Below, one piece after another: positions 29,567-38,239 of a DNA stretch of 64,000 bases; position 1 is the first letter of the stretch, and every line of letters begins with the position of its first letter. The stretch is from Bacillus sp. MM2020_4 (lineage in GTDB: Bacteria > Bacillota > Bacilli > Bacillales > Cytobacillaceae), in contig NZ_JAANMZ010000015.1 of NCBI RefSeq assembly GCF_011250555.1, positions 1 to 64,000 of the forward strand, in the 5' to 3' direction. The notes beneath the pieces were generated by a model. It was given only the letters and a program-made list of their open reading frames with translations, made no database searches and was not told the DNA's origin. The translations under genes were made by a program, and so were the position numbers.

Positions 29567-31318
29567 ATGAAAGTATTTTTAGAATTGGGCTGGTTTTTTA
29601 AACAGGAGAAAAAAGCGTACATATCTGGTGTCTGTATTTTATTACTAGTCGCATTTCTACAACTGGTTCCGCCAAAGATAATCGGCATTATTGCCGACCA
29701 TATAAACGAGGGAACGATTACAAAAGCGATATTAATCGAATGGATGCTTGTATTAATTGTTGTTGGGTTTACCATGTATGGCCTTAGATATTATTGGCGA
29801 ATCATGATTTTTGGTTCCTCCGTTAAACTTAGTAGGATTTTAAGAAATCGTTTATATCAGCATTTTACAATGATGTCACCATCCTTTTATCAAAAAAGTC
29901 GGGTTGGCGACTTGATGGCGCATGCAACAAATGACCTTTCCGCTATTCAACAAACAGCGGGAGCGGGCGTGTTAACTCTTGTTGACTCCCTTTCGACAGG
30001 TGGATTTGTGATCCTCGCGATGGCATTTACCATCAGCTGGAAGTTAACCCTTATATGTTTAATTCCGATGCCGTTTATGGCATTATTGACAAATTGGTTT
30101 GGGACCATGCTTCACAAAAGCTTTTATAAGGCACAAGAAGCGTTCTCATCACTTAATGATAAAACTCAGGAAAGTATTACAGGGATTAAAGTGATCAAAA
30201 CGTTTGGGCAGGAGAAGGAAGATATTGAAGATTTTCGCAAGCAGTCGGCAGATGTTGTTCAAAAGAATTTGGTCGTGGCGAAAATAGATTCCCTCTATGA
30301 TCCTACCATTTCGATTATCACCGGTATTTCCTTTTTCTTATCGATTGCGTTTGGTGCAAAATACGTCCTAAATGACGAGCTAACGATTGGGGAATTAATT
30401 TCTTTTACGACTTATTTAGGGCTATTAATTTGGCCGATGCTGGCGTTTGGCTGGCTGTTTAACATCGTTGAACGCGGCCGTGCTTCTTATGACCGTGTAG
30501 CTACACTTTTAAATAAAAAAATAGAAATAATCGATCATGAGAATGCATTAAGCGTCGTGCCGAATGGAGATATCCAATATAGGATTGATGACTTTACCTA
30601 CCCGGGTGAAAAAAGGCCTACGCTAAGAGAGGTCGCGTACACCCTTAACAAAGGTAAAACGCTTGGCATCGTCGGTAAAACAGGCTCAGGAAAAACCACG
30701 TTGTTGAAGCTGCTGATTCGCGAGTTTGAAGGCTATAACGGTGATATTTTATTTGGTGAAAAAAAGTTGCAAGACTATAAGCTGGATAATTTACGTGAAG
30801 CAATTGGCTATGTTCCGCAGGATCATTTCTTATTTTCAGCTACTGTGGCGGAAAATATAGCCTTCACAGATCCATCCGCCTCAATAAAAAAAATTGAAGA
30901 GGCGGGGAAACTGGCCCATATTCATGATGATATCCTCCAATTTACCGCGGGATACCAAACCGTTGTTGGCGAACGCGGGGTGTCTTTATCAGGTGGGCAA
31001 AAACAACGAATCTCCATTGCTCGCGCCCTATTAATGAACCCGGAAGTATTGCTGCTAGACGATTCATTATCGGCTGTTGATGCCAAAACAGAGGAAGCCA
31101 TCCTTTCGTCCTTAATGGCGAATCGAGCAGGAAAAACAACGATTATTACTTCGCATCGATTAAGCGCCGTTCAACATGCTAATCTCATTATAGTCCTAGA
31201 AGATGGGAAGGTTGTGGAAAGAGGTACACACCAGGAACTAATGAATTTAGATGGATGGTATAAGGAAATGTATCTACATCAACAGCTAGAAGAGCTGGTT
31301 GAGCATGGGGGACATTAG
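29567..31318 (+). CDS. heterodimeric ABC exporter subunit 1 (YheI/BmrC-like)
   Basis: 583 residues: a six-helix type IV export domain (about 1-310) and an ATPase domain with Walker A VGKTGSGKTTLLK and signature LSGGQKQR. The Walker B reads LLLDDSLSAVD, with Asp where the catalytic Glu is normal, so this half carries a degenerate site. The N-terminal LGWFFKQEKKAYISG and SPSFYQKSRVGDLMAHATND segments resemble YheI (BmrC). The partner follows with no gap. The site is not part of the yneF-ccdA interval in B. subtilis, so the pair was inserted there. The substrate is unknown; multidrug or antibiotic export is likely. Confidence 0.85.
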   Translation: MKVFLELGWFFKQEKKAYISGVCILLLVAFLQLVPPKIIGIIADHINEGTITKAILIEWMLVLIVVGFTMYGLRYYWRIMIFGSSVKLSRILRNRLYQHFTMMSPSFYQKSRVGDLMAHATNDLSAIQQTAGAGVLTLVDSLSTGGFVILAMAFTISWKLTLICLIPMPFMALLTNWFGTMLHKSFYKAQEAFSSLNDKTQESITGIKVIKTFGQEKEDIEDFRKQSADVVQKNLVVAKIDSLYDPTISIITGISFFLSIAFGAKYVLNDELTIGELISFTTYLGLLIWPMLAFGWLFNIVERGRASYDRVATLLNKKIEIIDHENALSVVPNGDIQYRIDDFTYPGEKRPTLREVAYTLNKGKTLGIVGKTGSGKTTLLKLLIREFEGYNGDILFGEKKLQDYKLDNLREAIGYVPQDHFLFSATVAENIAFTDPSASIKKIEEAGKLAHIHDDILQFTAGYQTVVGERGVSLSGGQKQRISIARALLMNPEVLLLDDSLSAVDAKTEEAILSSLMANRAGKTTIITSHRLSAVQHANLIIVLEDGKVVERGTHQELMNLDGWYKEMYLHQQLEELVEHGGH

Positions 31319-31319
31319 G

Positions 31320-33113
31320 ATGGAAGAAAAATTACAGCTGTCGGAACATGAACAAAGAAAGGTTTTATTCCGCCTTCTTTCCTATACCAAACCGCATAAA
31401 AAAATAATTAGCTTTGCCTTTGTCCTATTGATTTTAACGACAGTTGGCGACATTGTCCTGCCGTTTTTAGTGAAAATCTTTATTGATGATTACTTAATAC
31501 CGGGAAAGCTTGAGTATCGACCATTATTGATTCTAGGATCGGTATATATGGGAATTCAGGTGGTAAAAGCAATCCTGATGTTTTACCAGTTTGTGAAATT
31601 TCAAGAGATTGCCTTATATATCATCCAACGGCTGCGAATTGATGCTTTTTCGAAGGTTCAATCACTGGGTTTGAAGTATTTCGATAAGACACCTGCGGGC
31701 AGTATTGTATCGCGGGTAACGAATGACACGGAAGCGATAAAGGATATGTTTGTCACTGTTATCGCTACATTCATCCAAAGTGGGTTTTTGTTGACGGGAA
31801 TTTTTATTGCAATGTTTATTTTGAATGTGAAACTTGCACTGTTCTGTGTCATTATTATCCCACTGCTATTATTTGTTATGAATTTATATCGGAAATTAAG
31901 CTCGAGGTTCTATCTTGAAATGCGTGAGAGACTTAGCCAGCTAAATGCAAAGTTAAGTGAATCTTTGTCAGGGATGTCGATTATCCAAGTATTTCGCCAG
32001 GAAAAGCGACTGCGTAAGGAGTTCGGCAATATTAATGAACAGCATTACAATGCGGGAATGAAAAATATTAAAATCGATGGTCTATTATTAAGACCGGCAA
32101 TTGATTTGATCTATACGGTTGCGCTGATCATTGTCCTCAGCTATTTTGGGATTACCTCATTCGGGAACAGTATCGAAATTGGGATCATCTATGCGTTTAT
32201 CAATTATTTAGATCGTTTCTTTGAACCAGTAAACCAAATGATGATGCGGTTGTCCCTATACCAGCAGGCGATTGTTGCCGGCTCCAGGGTATTTAAATTA
32301 CTTGATGAAGAGGAATTGGCCCCTGCACAAAAAGAAGAGAAAACAAGTACCATTGAAAATGGAAAAATTGAATTCAGAAATCTTTGTTTTTCCTACGATG
32401 GAAAGCGGGATGTACTAAAAAATATTTCCTTCACCGCTAATCCGGGTGAGACAATTGCCCTTGTCGGCCACACGGGAAGTGGGAAAAGTTCTATCATAAA
32501 TCTGATGATGCGGTTTTACGAATACGAACGTGGAGAAATTTTAATTGATGGTGAATCCATTCGCAACTATCCAATGCAAGAACTAAGGAAGAAAATGGGG
32601 CTTGTGCTACAAGATCCGTTTTTGTTTTACGGGACAGTAAAAGATAATATTCGGCTTCATAATTTAGACATGAGCGAAACGCAGATAGAAGAAGCAGCAA
32701 AGTTTGTTCAAGCCCATTTATTTATCGAACGGCTGGAGGGTGGATATGACCATAAAGTAGTCGAGAGGGGAACCACTTTATCTAGCGGTCAACGACAATT
32801 GATTGCCTTTGCGAGAACAATTGCAGCCAATCCCCAAATTTTGGTTCTAGATGAAGCGACAGCAAACATTGATACCGAAACGGAAGAGGCGATTCAAACG
32901 GCATTGGCGAAAATGCGTAAAGACCGTACTACTATAGCAATTGCCCACCGGCTATCAACGATTCAGGATGCAGATCTTATCCTTGTTCTTCATCAAGGGG
33001 AGATTGTGGAGAGAGGAACCCATCAAGAATTGCTTGCACAAGAAGGTTTGTATCACAAGATGTTCCTTTTGCAAAATGGAGCGATTGAACGGGTAGAGGA
33101 TGCGGTAAATTAA
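31320..33113 (+). CDS. heterodimeric ABC exporter subunit 2 (YheH/BmrD-like)
   Basis: 597 residues from the ATG at 31320, with GGGGGA in front and the preceding stop ending 1 bp before. It has six membrane helices and an ATPase with Walker A VGHTGSGKSSIINL, a signature LSSGQRQLI and a canonical Walker B LVLDEATANID including Glu. The asymmetric pair of one degenerate and one canonical half is the mark of BmrCD-type heterodimers. Translational coupling to the previous gene supports a complex. The terminator at 33118 ends the unit. Confidence 0.87.
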   Translation: MEEKLQLSEHEQRKVLFRLLSYTKPHKKIISFAFVLLILTTVGDIVLPFLVKIFIDDYLIPGKLEYRPLLILGSVYMGIQVVKAILMFYQFVKFQEIALYIIQRLRIDAFSKVQSLGLKYFDKTPAGSIVSRVTNDTEAIKDMFVTVIATFIQSGFLLTGIFIAMFILNVKLALFCVIIIPLLLFVMNLYRKLSSRFYLEMRERLSQLNAKLSESLSGMSIIQVFRQEKRLRKEFGNINEQHYNAGMKNIKIDGLLLRPAIDLIYTVALIIVLSYFGITSFGNSIEIGIIYAFINYLDRFFEPVNQMMMRLSLYQQAIVAGSRVFKLLDEEELAPAQKEEKTSTIENGKIEFRNLCFSYDGKRDVLKNISFTANPGETIALVGHTGSGKSSIINLMMRFYEYERGEILIDGESIRNYPMQELRKKMGLVLQDPFLFYGTVKDNIRLHNLDMSETQIEEAAKFVQAHLFIERLEGGYDHKVVERGTTLSSGQRQLIAFARTIAANPQILVLDEATANIDTETEEAIQTALAKMRKDRTTIAIAHRLSTIQDADLILVLHQGEIVERGTHQELLAQEGLYHKMFLLQNGAIERVEDAVN

Positions 33114-33117
33114 TCAA

Positions 33118-33150
33118 AAAAAGCCTGCCTTATGGGCGGGCTTTACTTTT
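33118..33150 (+). terminator. terminator of the ABC exporter operon
   Basis: AAAAGCCTGCC pairs with GGCGGGCTTT around TTATG, just after the stop. The T-rich tail is interrupted (TTTACTTTT). Confidence 0.8.
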
Positions 33151-33169
33151 CTCTTGTTCGCTTTACATG

Positions 33170-33346
33170 TTAACAGGCTGATGATGAAACTTTTTTTATA
33201 TAGATTCTATTATATTCATTTAAAAGATTATCAAGTTCCTGGCTATAGCGAATTGCAACGGAGGAAGTAAAGCCGTTGGTGATGGCGACTTGAATTAATT
33301 CAGCTCGCTTTTTTTCGATTAATGCAACTAATTCCTGTTTGATCAC
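33170..33346 (-). CDS. Spo0E-like aspartyl-phosphate phosphatase (YnzD position)
   Basis: A 58-residue protein starting at GTG 33346, with AAAGGA about 9 nt upstream. It contains YSQELDNLLNEY, the SQxLDxLI-type motif of the Spo0E family. Members are two-helix hairpins that dephosphorylate Spo0A~P and delay sporulation. B. subtilis ynzD, a member of this family, lies between yneF and ccdA, so the position fits an orthologue. Its strand is opposite to the ABC genes. I did not find another start with a better ribosome site. Confidence 0.8.
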   Translation of the reverse strand: MIKQELVALIEKKRAELIQVAITNGFTSSVAIRYSQELDNLLNEYNRIYIKKVSSSAC

Positions 33347-33621
33347 GGCAACTAATCCTTTCCGGAGTAACTCCTAAATTTGGGAATATTAGTATAAAAA
33401 GACTAGCAAAAAGGCACTGTTTTACTAGTATAACCTATGCTGTAAATTATTTCAAAGACATTTGTAAAAGAATATCCAAAAATAACAGTGATGGGAATTG
33501 GAAATATTGTATAAATTTGAATCCGTGTCACAGGTGACACAAAATATTCATGTTCATCATTATCTTTTAGTCAAAAGTTTTGTTAGAATGGAGAGGTATC
33601 GACTATAGTGGGAGTGTTAAT

Positions 33622-34329
33622 ATGTCTGATGTAAATATATTCATGGCACTTGGTGCAGGGTTTTTAAGCTTTATCTCACCTTGTTGTTTACCTCTTTATC
33701 CTGCATTTTTATCATACATTACGGGAATGTCTGTCGGGGAATTAAAGAGTGAAAATGCCATGCTGCAAAAACGAAGTCTGTTACATACCTTATTTTTCTT
33801 AATTGGCTTCTCCATCATTTTTGTAGCGATTGGTTTTGGAACAACATTGATTGGAAGCTTCTTTCGCGAGTATAAAGATTTAATTCGTCAACTTGGAGCA
33901 ATTTTTATTATTTTATTTGGTTTGATGATTGTCGGAATCTTTAAGCCGGAGTTTTTAATGAAGGACCGTAAATTTGAATTTAAAAACCGTCCTTCGGGTT
34001 ATATTGGCTCAATCCTAATTGGAATGGCGTTTGCTGCAGGGTGGACACCATGTACGGGCCCTATTCTTGGATTTGTCATCACGCTTGCTGGACAAAATCC
34101 TAGCTCCGGCGTTTTATACATGATTGCCTATTCTCTAGGATTTGCGATTCCATTCTTCATTTTATCGTTCTTTGTTGGCAGAATGAATTGGATTAAAAAA
34201 CACAGTGTAAAGATTATGAAAATTGGCGGCTACCTTATGATCGTCATGGGATTTGTCCTTTTCTTTGACTGGATGACAAAAATCATTACAATCTTTTCCG
34301 GCCTGTTTGGTAACTTTACTGGATTTTAA
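33622..34329 (+). CDS. ccdA: CcdA, thiol-disulfide transmembrane electron carrier
   Basis: 235 residues, six membrane helices. The redox cysteines lie in [17 protein letters not shown] (about 16-32) and [10 protein letters not shown] (about 145-154), the two helices of the DsbD/CcdA core. It passes electrons from thioredoxin to extracytoplasmic thiol proteins, needed for cytochrome c maturation and for spore development. It starts at ATG 33622 with GGGAG upstream; upstream in-frame codons lack a site. The gene following in B. subtilis is yneI; here it is absent and ccdC comes next after 200 bp. Confidence 0.95.
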   Translation: MSDVNIFMALGAGFLSFISPCCLPLYPAFLSYITGMSVGELKSENAMLQKRSLLHTLFFLIGFSIIFVAIGFGTTLIGSFFREYKDLIRQLGAIFIILFGLMIVGIFKPEFLMKDRKFEFKNRPSGYIGSILIGMAFAAGWTPCTGPILGFVITLAGQNPSSGVLYMIAYSLGFAIPFFILSFFVGRMNWIKKHSVKIMKIGGYLMIVMGFVLFFDWMTKIITIFSGLFGNFTGF

Positions 34330-34538
34330 TTTCCTTACTTGTTTTATTTCGTGGTCATAAAAAAACAACTATATGTAAATATAATAGTCTTTAAGAGAAT
34401 TTTACTATTTCCATCTTTTGTAATGAGTACCTATGATTTCAATGTTAGGAACATAATAAAGTGAAAAATTGATAGCAAAATTCTTCATTTGAGATATAAT
34501 GGGGTAGTAAATAATTTAATAAGGGAAGAATGGATCCA

Positions 34539-35018
34539 ATGAATTACGTTGTTATTTCTTCAATCGGAGCAGTTTTTATGGGTTTCTTTGTTCTTTTTGT
34601 TCGGATGAAAGCGGCAAAGAAACCAACAAATGTGAAAAAGATTATTATGCCGCCCATTTTTATGTCCAGCGGGGCACTCATGTATTTTATACCTGAATTT
34701 AGACTAACCCCAATGGAAATTTTAGAAGCCATCATTGTTGGCATGTTATTTTCAATCTTACTTGTCAAAACCTCACAATTTGAAATACGTGACAACGATA
34801 TTTATTTAAAGCGTTCAAAGGCATTCATTTTTATTTTGGTCGGCTTGCTAGTCGTTCGCCTTGTTTTAAAAACAATCCTAAGCAGTTCGATTGATGTCGG
34901 ACAACTGAGCGGCATGTTCTTCCTGCTAGCCTTTAGTATGATTGTGCCATGGCGCGTGGCAATGTACCGTTCATATATGAAGCTTTATAAAGAATTACAT
35001 GGGTTTAAAATGATGTAA
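34539..35018 (+). CDS. ccdC: CcdC family protein (YneJ)
   Basis: 159 residues from the ATG at 34539 (AAGGGAAG about 10 nt upstream; an ATG at 34530 is too close). Hydrophobic segments number about five, and the first is followed by the basic stretch RMKAAKKPTNVKK and IIMPPIFMSSGALMYFIPEF, typical of CcdC/YneJ. It lies beside ccdA as in B. subtilis; a role in cytochrome c assembly is suspected but not proven. It ends at a strong terminator. Confidence 0.9.
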   Translation: MNYVVISSIGAVFMGFFVLFVRMKAAKKPTNVKKIIMPPIFMSSGALMYFIPEFRLTPMEILEAIIVGMLFSILLVKTSQFEIRDNDIYLKRSKAFIFILVGLLVVRLVLKTILSSSIDVGQLSGMFFLLAFSMIVPWRVAMYRSYMKLYKELHGFKMM

Positions 35019-35024
35019 TATATA

Positions 35025-35056
35025 GACACTGTTTCTCTTAGGAGACAGTGTTTTTA
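35025..35056 (+). terminator. terminator of ccdA-ccdC
   Basis: GACACTGTTTCTC pairs with GGAGACAGTGTT around TTA, followed by a T-rich run. Confidence 0.92.
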
Positions 35057-35063
35057 TTTTTCT

Positions 35064-35094
35064 AAAAAAAGAAAAACCGTTCACGATGAACGGT
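35064..35094 (-). terminator. terminator of yneK
   Basis: ACCGTTCA and TGAACGGT form a stem around CGA; on the minus strand a T run follows, directly after the yneK stop. Confidence 0.85.
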
Positions 35095-35520
35095 CTAGAA
35101 TAAATGCTCATAGGGAGCAACATCAATATGATTTTGAAATAGTTTTTTTCGTAAAAATTTGTGATCTCGTTTAGGAGTCGCTTGAATATACCCACGAATC
35201 ACCAATTCTTGGGTGATTTTAGGGGAATTCTCGCGAATGGCAAGCTCACCAATTTTTCCTGCAATTTTATGCCGGGCAACATCACGGAATAGCTCAGGAA
35301 CAGGGCTTACTAAATCCTCTAGAAGAGCTTTTTCCTCATCATTCCATAAATGACGCGATTCATTTACATAGTGCTCTTCCCAATCCATGACTGACTTGCC
35401 ATCTTCTTTCGGCATCTTTTTCAGAAATTTCCGGAACATAAAAAATCCGCCGATACCAAAGGCACTTACTAAAAAAACAACCCAAAAAAGGATAAACCAC
35501 AAAAACCAACCTTTAAGCAT
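35095..35520 (-). CDS. yneK: YneK, DUF2621 protein
   Basis: 141 residues: an N-terminal membrane helix (about 5-25, LFWVVFLVSAFGIGGFF) and a soluble part with MDWEEHYVNESRHLWNDEEKALLEDLV, the DUF2621 signature. Its function is unknown. It is convergent with ccdC as in B. subtilis, and marks the end of the conserved block; accessory genes start after it. Confidence 0.88.
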   Translation of the reverse strand: MLKGWFLWFILFWVVFLVSAFGIGGFFMFRKFLKKMPKEDGKSVMDWEEHYVNESRHLWNDEEKALLEDLVSPVPELFRDVARHKIAGKIGELAIRENSPKITQELVIRGYIQATPKRDHKFLRKKLFQNHIDVAPYEHLF

Positions 35521-35666
35521 TCTTTTTCACCTACAAAAAACAATATTATTCCTTATTATAGACTGTTTCTAGGAAAAATGACAAGCAATCGTCAAGTTTT
35601 TGGAGTAGTCATGGCATTACATGCCTAAAAAGAACAAAGAGAAAAATGGAAAACTTGTCGAAAAAA

Positions 35667-35781
35667 TGACAATACTACCGATTCTATTGATTAATACTAT
35701 ATTCCATTGTAATATGATTACAAATGATAGATAAAAGAAGAAGACTTTGAATCCATTGTCCTAACAAATTGACAATACTAC
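35667..35781. repeat. two copies of a 12-bp direct repeat upstream of selC
   Basis: TGACAATACTAC occurs at 35667-35678 and again at 35770-35781, immediately before the selenocysteine tRNA. It may be coincidence, part of promoter repeats, or a relic of recombination. Confidence 0.4.
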
Positions 35782-35788
35782 ATCCAAT

Positions 35789-35884
35789 GGGGCTGAATGG
35801 GGTACTGGTGTCCTCCATAGTCTTCAAAACTACCGAGACCTGCGTGCCAGGTCTGCTGGGTTCGATTCCCAGGCGGTCCCGCCA
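35789..35884 (+). tRNA. selC: selenocysteine tRNA (tRNA-Sec, anticodon TCA)
   Basis: The 96-nt gene folds as a bacterial tRNA-Sec. The anticodon loop CTTCAAA places TCA at 34-36, reading UGA. The D arm is extended (ATGGGG pairing with CCTCCAT, 6 bp). The variable arm is long, AGACCTG-CGTGC-CAGGTCT, a 7-bp stem. The T arm is CTGGG-TTCGATT-CCCAG, and the gene encodes G73 and CCA. The acceptor stem uses GGGGCTG against CGGTCCC with two G-U pairs, weaker than usual, and the eighth pair is A-G. No selA, selB, selD or selenoprotein gene is in the window. A terminator follows at 35957. Confidence 0.88.
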
Positions 35885-35956
35885 ACGATAATTTGTAGTC
35901 ATTTCGGTATTTGAACTAGTTCTCCATTTTCCTTAAAACGTTAATATGTGCGTTTC

Positions 35957-35993
35957 AAAGACTCTCGGTCATTATGGCTGGGGGTCTTTTTTA
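35957..35993 (+). terminator. terminator after selC
   Basis: AAAGACTCTCGG pairs with CTGGGGGTCTTTT around a short loop, followed by a T run, about 70 bp after the tRNA. Confidence 0.8.
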
Positions 35994-36066
35994 TGTTTAA
36001 ATGAGTAATTGATCGTACAACAGTACAATTAAACTTTTGATAAAAAACTATTTGTTCATTAAGGGG

Positions 36067-36216
36067 ATGGTCATCGTTTATAAGGAAAGTGAAATTCATC
36101 GAAAACTAATCATTCGCATTATAAAAAGAGGGGAGGAAGAACTATTCATAATTTGCATAATCTATGGTGCCTTAGCTAATTATACCAATATTCTTATAAA
36201 AATTAGAATGTCTTAA
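36067..36216 (+). pseudogene. possible remnant of an ECF sigma factor region 2
   Basis: The 49-codon frame contains HRKLIIRIIKRGEEELFI followed by IYGALANYTNILIKI. This resembles the start of region 2 in ECF sigma factors (LIxxIxxGDExAFxxLYxxY). The frame stops after that and no longer frame continues it. The ATG lies right behind AAGGGG, too close to be a good start. It could be a chance frame. It is of interest because it stands between selC and the PQQ dehydrogenase. Confidence 0.25.
36144..36179 (+). other. micro-ORF with strong ribosome site (possible leader peptide)
   Basis: GGGGAGGA lies 7-8 nt before ATT, which opens an 11-codon frame (HNLHNLWCLS after the start). It overlaps the preceding frame. 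Translation depends on use of an ATT start, so this is only a candidate. Confidence 0.2.
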
Positions 36217-36229
36217 GGAGGTAAAAAGA

Positions 36230-36277
36230 CTGAAAGTGGAAAATTCATCATCAAAAATGCGATGTATTATTTCATAA
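36230..36277 (+). other. micro-ORF before the PQQ dehydrogenase (possible leader peptide)
   Basis: TTAAGGAGGT is an almost perfect ribosome site, but the nearest codon at proper distance is CTG at 36230, opening a 15-codon frame that ends 18 bp before the dehydrogenase. A GTG at 36236 is an alternative. The dehydrogenase has its own AGGAGGG site, so this strong site is otherwise unexplained. Confidence 0.25.
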
Positions 36278-36295
36278 TGTCAGGAGGGTACTTCC

Positions 36296-38224
36296 ATGAA
36301 GCAATTTTTAAAGTCATTATGTTTAGTTTTGCTAGCGAGTATGGTTATAGTTGGCTGTCAATCAAATAATAACAAGAATAATGCAAAAAACAAAGGGAAA
36401 ACCAAGGAATCCAACCAGGCAAATCAGGAAGATGAGGAAGGATTCCCAAATTGGGGGTATGACCTTCAACATACCCGACATGTGCCCTATAAAGAGATTA
36501 CAAAAGATAATGTAAAAAAAATGGGGATTGCATGGCAGCAGGATATATTAGATTGGAATAAGGATGTTCCAAATTTACAAGAGGATTTCCCTGTCGTTCA
36601 CGACGGGGTCATGTATGTGACTAGCTCGAAAAACCATGTGTTTGCCATCGATGCCGCAAGTGGAAAGAAACTTTGGGCATGGACTCCGCCCAAGGAGGTA
36701 CTTGATCATATAAATGGTTTGCCATGGCAGTCCAATGTGGCCAGTAGAGGGGTCGCAGTGGCCAATGGAAATGTATTTGTTTTGATGATCGATAACCGGC
36801 TGGCCAAACTGGATGCGAAGAACGGAAAACTGTTAAAAATGGTTAACTTTTGGGATCATGAACCTACTATCACGTTAGAAAACAGATATTATGAATCATC
36901 AGCTCCGATGTATTATGATGGCAACGTTTACGTTGGAAGCAGCGGCGGTGATAATGGTACAAGAGGTTTTGTTTGGGCGTTTAAAGCAGATACTCTGGAA
37001 CCGCTATGGAAAGAGCCGTTTTGGACCGTTCCTGAAAGAGGAACGAGCTGGGCGAAAGGTAAATATACGGGCGGAGGTTCCGTATGGACGCCGATGTCGT
37101 TTGATCCAGATACTGATATGATGTATTTTGCAGTAGGGAATCCAGCTCCGGACTTTTATGATGCAGATAGAAAAGGGAAAAATCCATATACCGACTCTAT
37201 TACTGCTCTAGATAGTAAAACAGGGAAATTTAAGTGGTCATCCACTCAAGTAGACCATGATATATGGGATTATGACGCTGCCGCAACACCGATGATTCTC
37301 AATGCAAAGGTCGGTGGGAAAAAGCAAAAGGTTGTGGTTGAAGGCGGTAAGAATGGAAAGTGGTATGCGTGGGATGCAAAAACGGGGAAAACCATATATG
37401 ATGGGGTACCTTTTGTAAAAATTCAACATACCGACGTACCAAGCGATGAGAGTAAAGCTGTACTTCAATGGCCAGGAACGCCAGGTGGAGAAAGCTATGC
37501 TCCACAGACATATGACCCTGACACCAACTATGTGCTTATTCCAGGTATTAATAGTCCTAATCTAATGGTAGCAGCTAAAGATGCAGAAGAGATTGCAAAA
37601 GATAATAATACCTTTCCAGGAACAAAGATCCTTCCTTTGCCAAAGGATGTGGATGTTTCTGGTACCATTACAGCCATTGATATGAATACAGGGAAAAAAG
37701 TATATCAAAATAAAACGGACGATCCGATGTATGGTGGATTCACAAGCACTGCTGCCGGTCTTGCTTACTACGGGGAATTGGATGGAAAGGTTAATGCGCT
37801 TGATATTAAATCAGGTAAAGTATTATGGAGCATGCAAAGTGGAGGAAAACAAATCAAAATGGCACCTTCCATATATACTGTTGACGGCCATGAATATGTT
37901 GCGGTCATTACTGGTGGTACGAAGGTTGTTGTTTATGGACTCGGAGGTAAATTAAAACCAGAAGCTATAAATAAAAATGCAAAATTACAAGGGGAAGCAG
38001 ACGTGGTTATCGATCCGGAAAAGGTTTACAAAAGAAGTTGTATTTCCTGTCACGGGGATAATCTTCAAGGCGCAACAGCACCAAATCTTCAACACATAGG
38101 TAAAACGATGTCTAAAGAAAACATTTTGAATCAAATACTAAACGGTGGCGACCGCATGCCGGCTGGCCTAGCTAAAGGTGCAGAGGCAGAAGCACTAGCG
38201 GATTGGCTTTCCAAAAAGAAATGA
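36296..38224 (+). CDS. lipoprotein PQQ-dependent dehydrogenase with C-terminal cytochrome c domain (quinohaemoprotein)
   Basis: 642 residues. A lipoprotein signal ends at IVGC (Cys21), so it is anchored on the outer membrane face. Residues about 50-560 form an eight-bladed beta-propeller with repeated W-docking motifs (GKKLWAW, GKFKWSS, GKVLWSM). The C terminus is a c-type cytochrome with C582-ISC-H586 and likely axial Met621. The catalytic region reads DHDIWDYDAAATP; D325 is the expected general base, and D327 two residues later resembles the D-x-D signature linked to lanthanide use, though membrane glucose-dehydrogenase-type enzymes also have WDxD. The adjacent-cysteine ring of alcohol dehydrogenases is missing (PW in its place). 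Substrate unknown. The PQQ genes follow, so cofactor supply is local. Confidence 0.9.
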   Translation: MKQFLKSLCLVLLASMVIVGCQSNNNKNNAKNKGKTKESNQANQEDEEGFPNWGYDLQHTRHVPYKEITKDNVKKMGIAWQQDILDWNKDVPNLQEDFPVVHDGVMYVTSSKNHVFAIDAASGKKLWAWTPPKEVLDHINGLPWQSNVASRGVAVANGNVFVLMIDNRLAKLDAKNGKLLKMVNFWDHEPTITLENRYYESSAPMYYDGNVYVGSSGGDNGTRGFVWAFKADTLEPLWKEPFWTVPERGTSWAKGKYTGGGSVWTPMSFDPDTDMMYFAVGNPAPDFYDADRKGKNPYTDSITALDSKTGKFKWSSTQVDHDIWDYDAAATPMILNAKVGGKKQKVVVEGGKNGKWYAWDAKTGKTIYDGVPFVKIQHTDVPSDESKAVLQWPGTPGGESYAPQTYDPDTNYVLIPGINSPNLMVAAKDAEEIAKDNNTFPGTKILPLPKDVDVSGTITAIDMNTGKKVYQNKTDDPMYGGFTSTAAGLAYYGELDGKVNALDIKSGKVLWSMQSGGKQIKMAPSIYTVDGHEYVAVITGGTKVVVYGLGGKLKPEAINKNAKLQGEADVVIDPEKVYKRSCISCHGDNLQGATAPNLQHIGKTMSKENILNQILNGGDRMPAGLAKGAEAEALADWLSKKK

Positions 38225-38239
38225 TTTTTACACTAGAGG

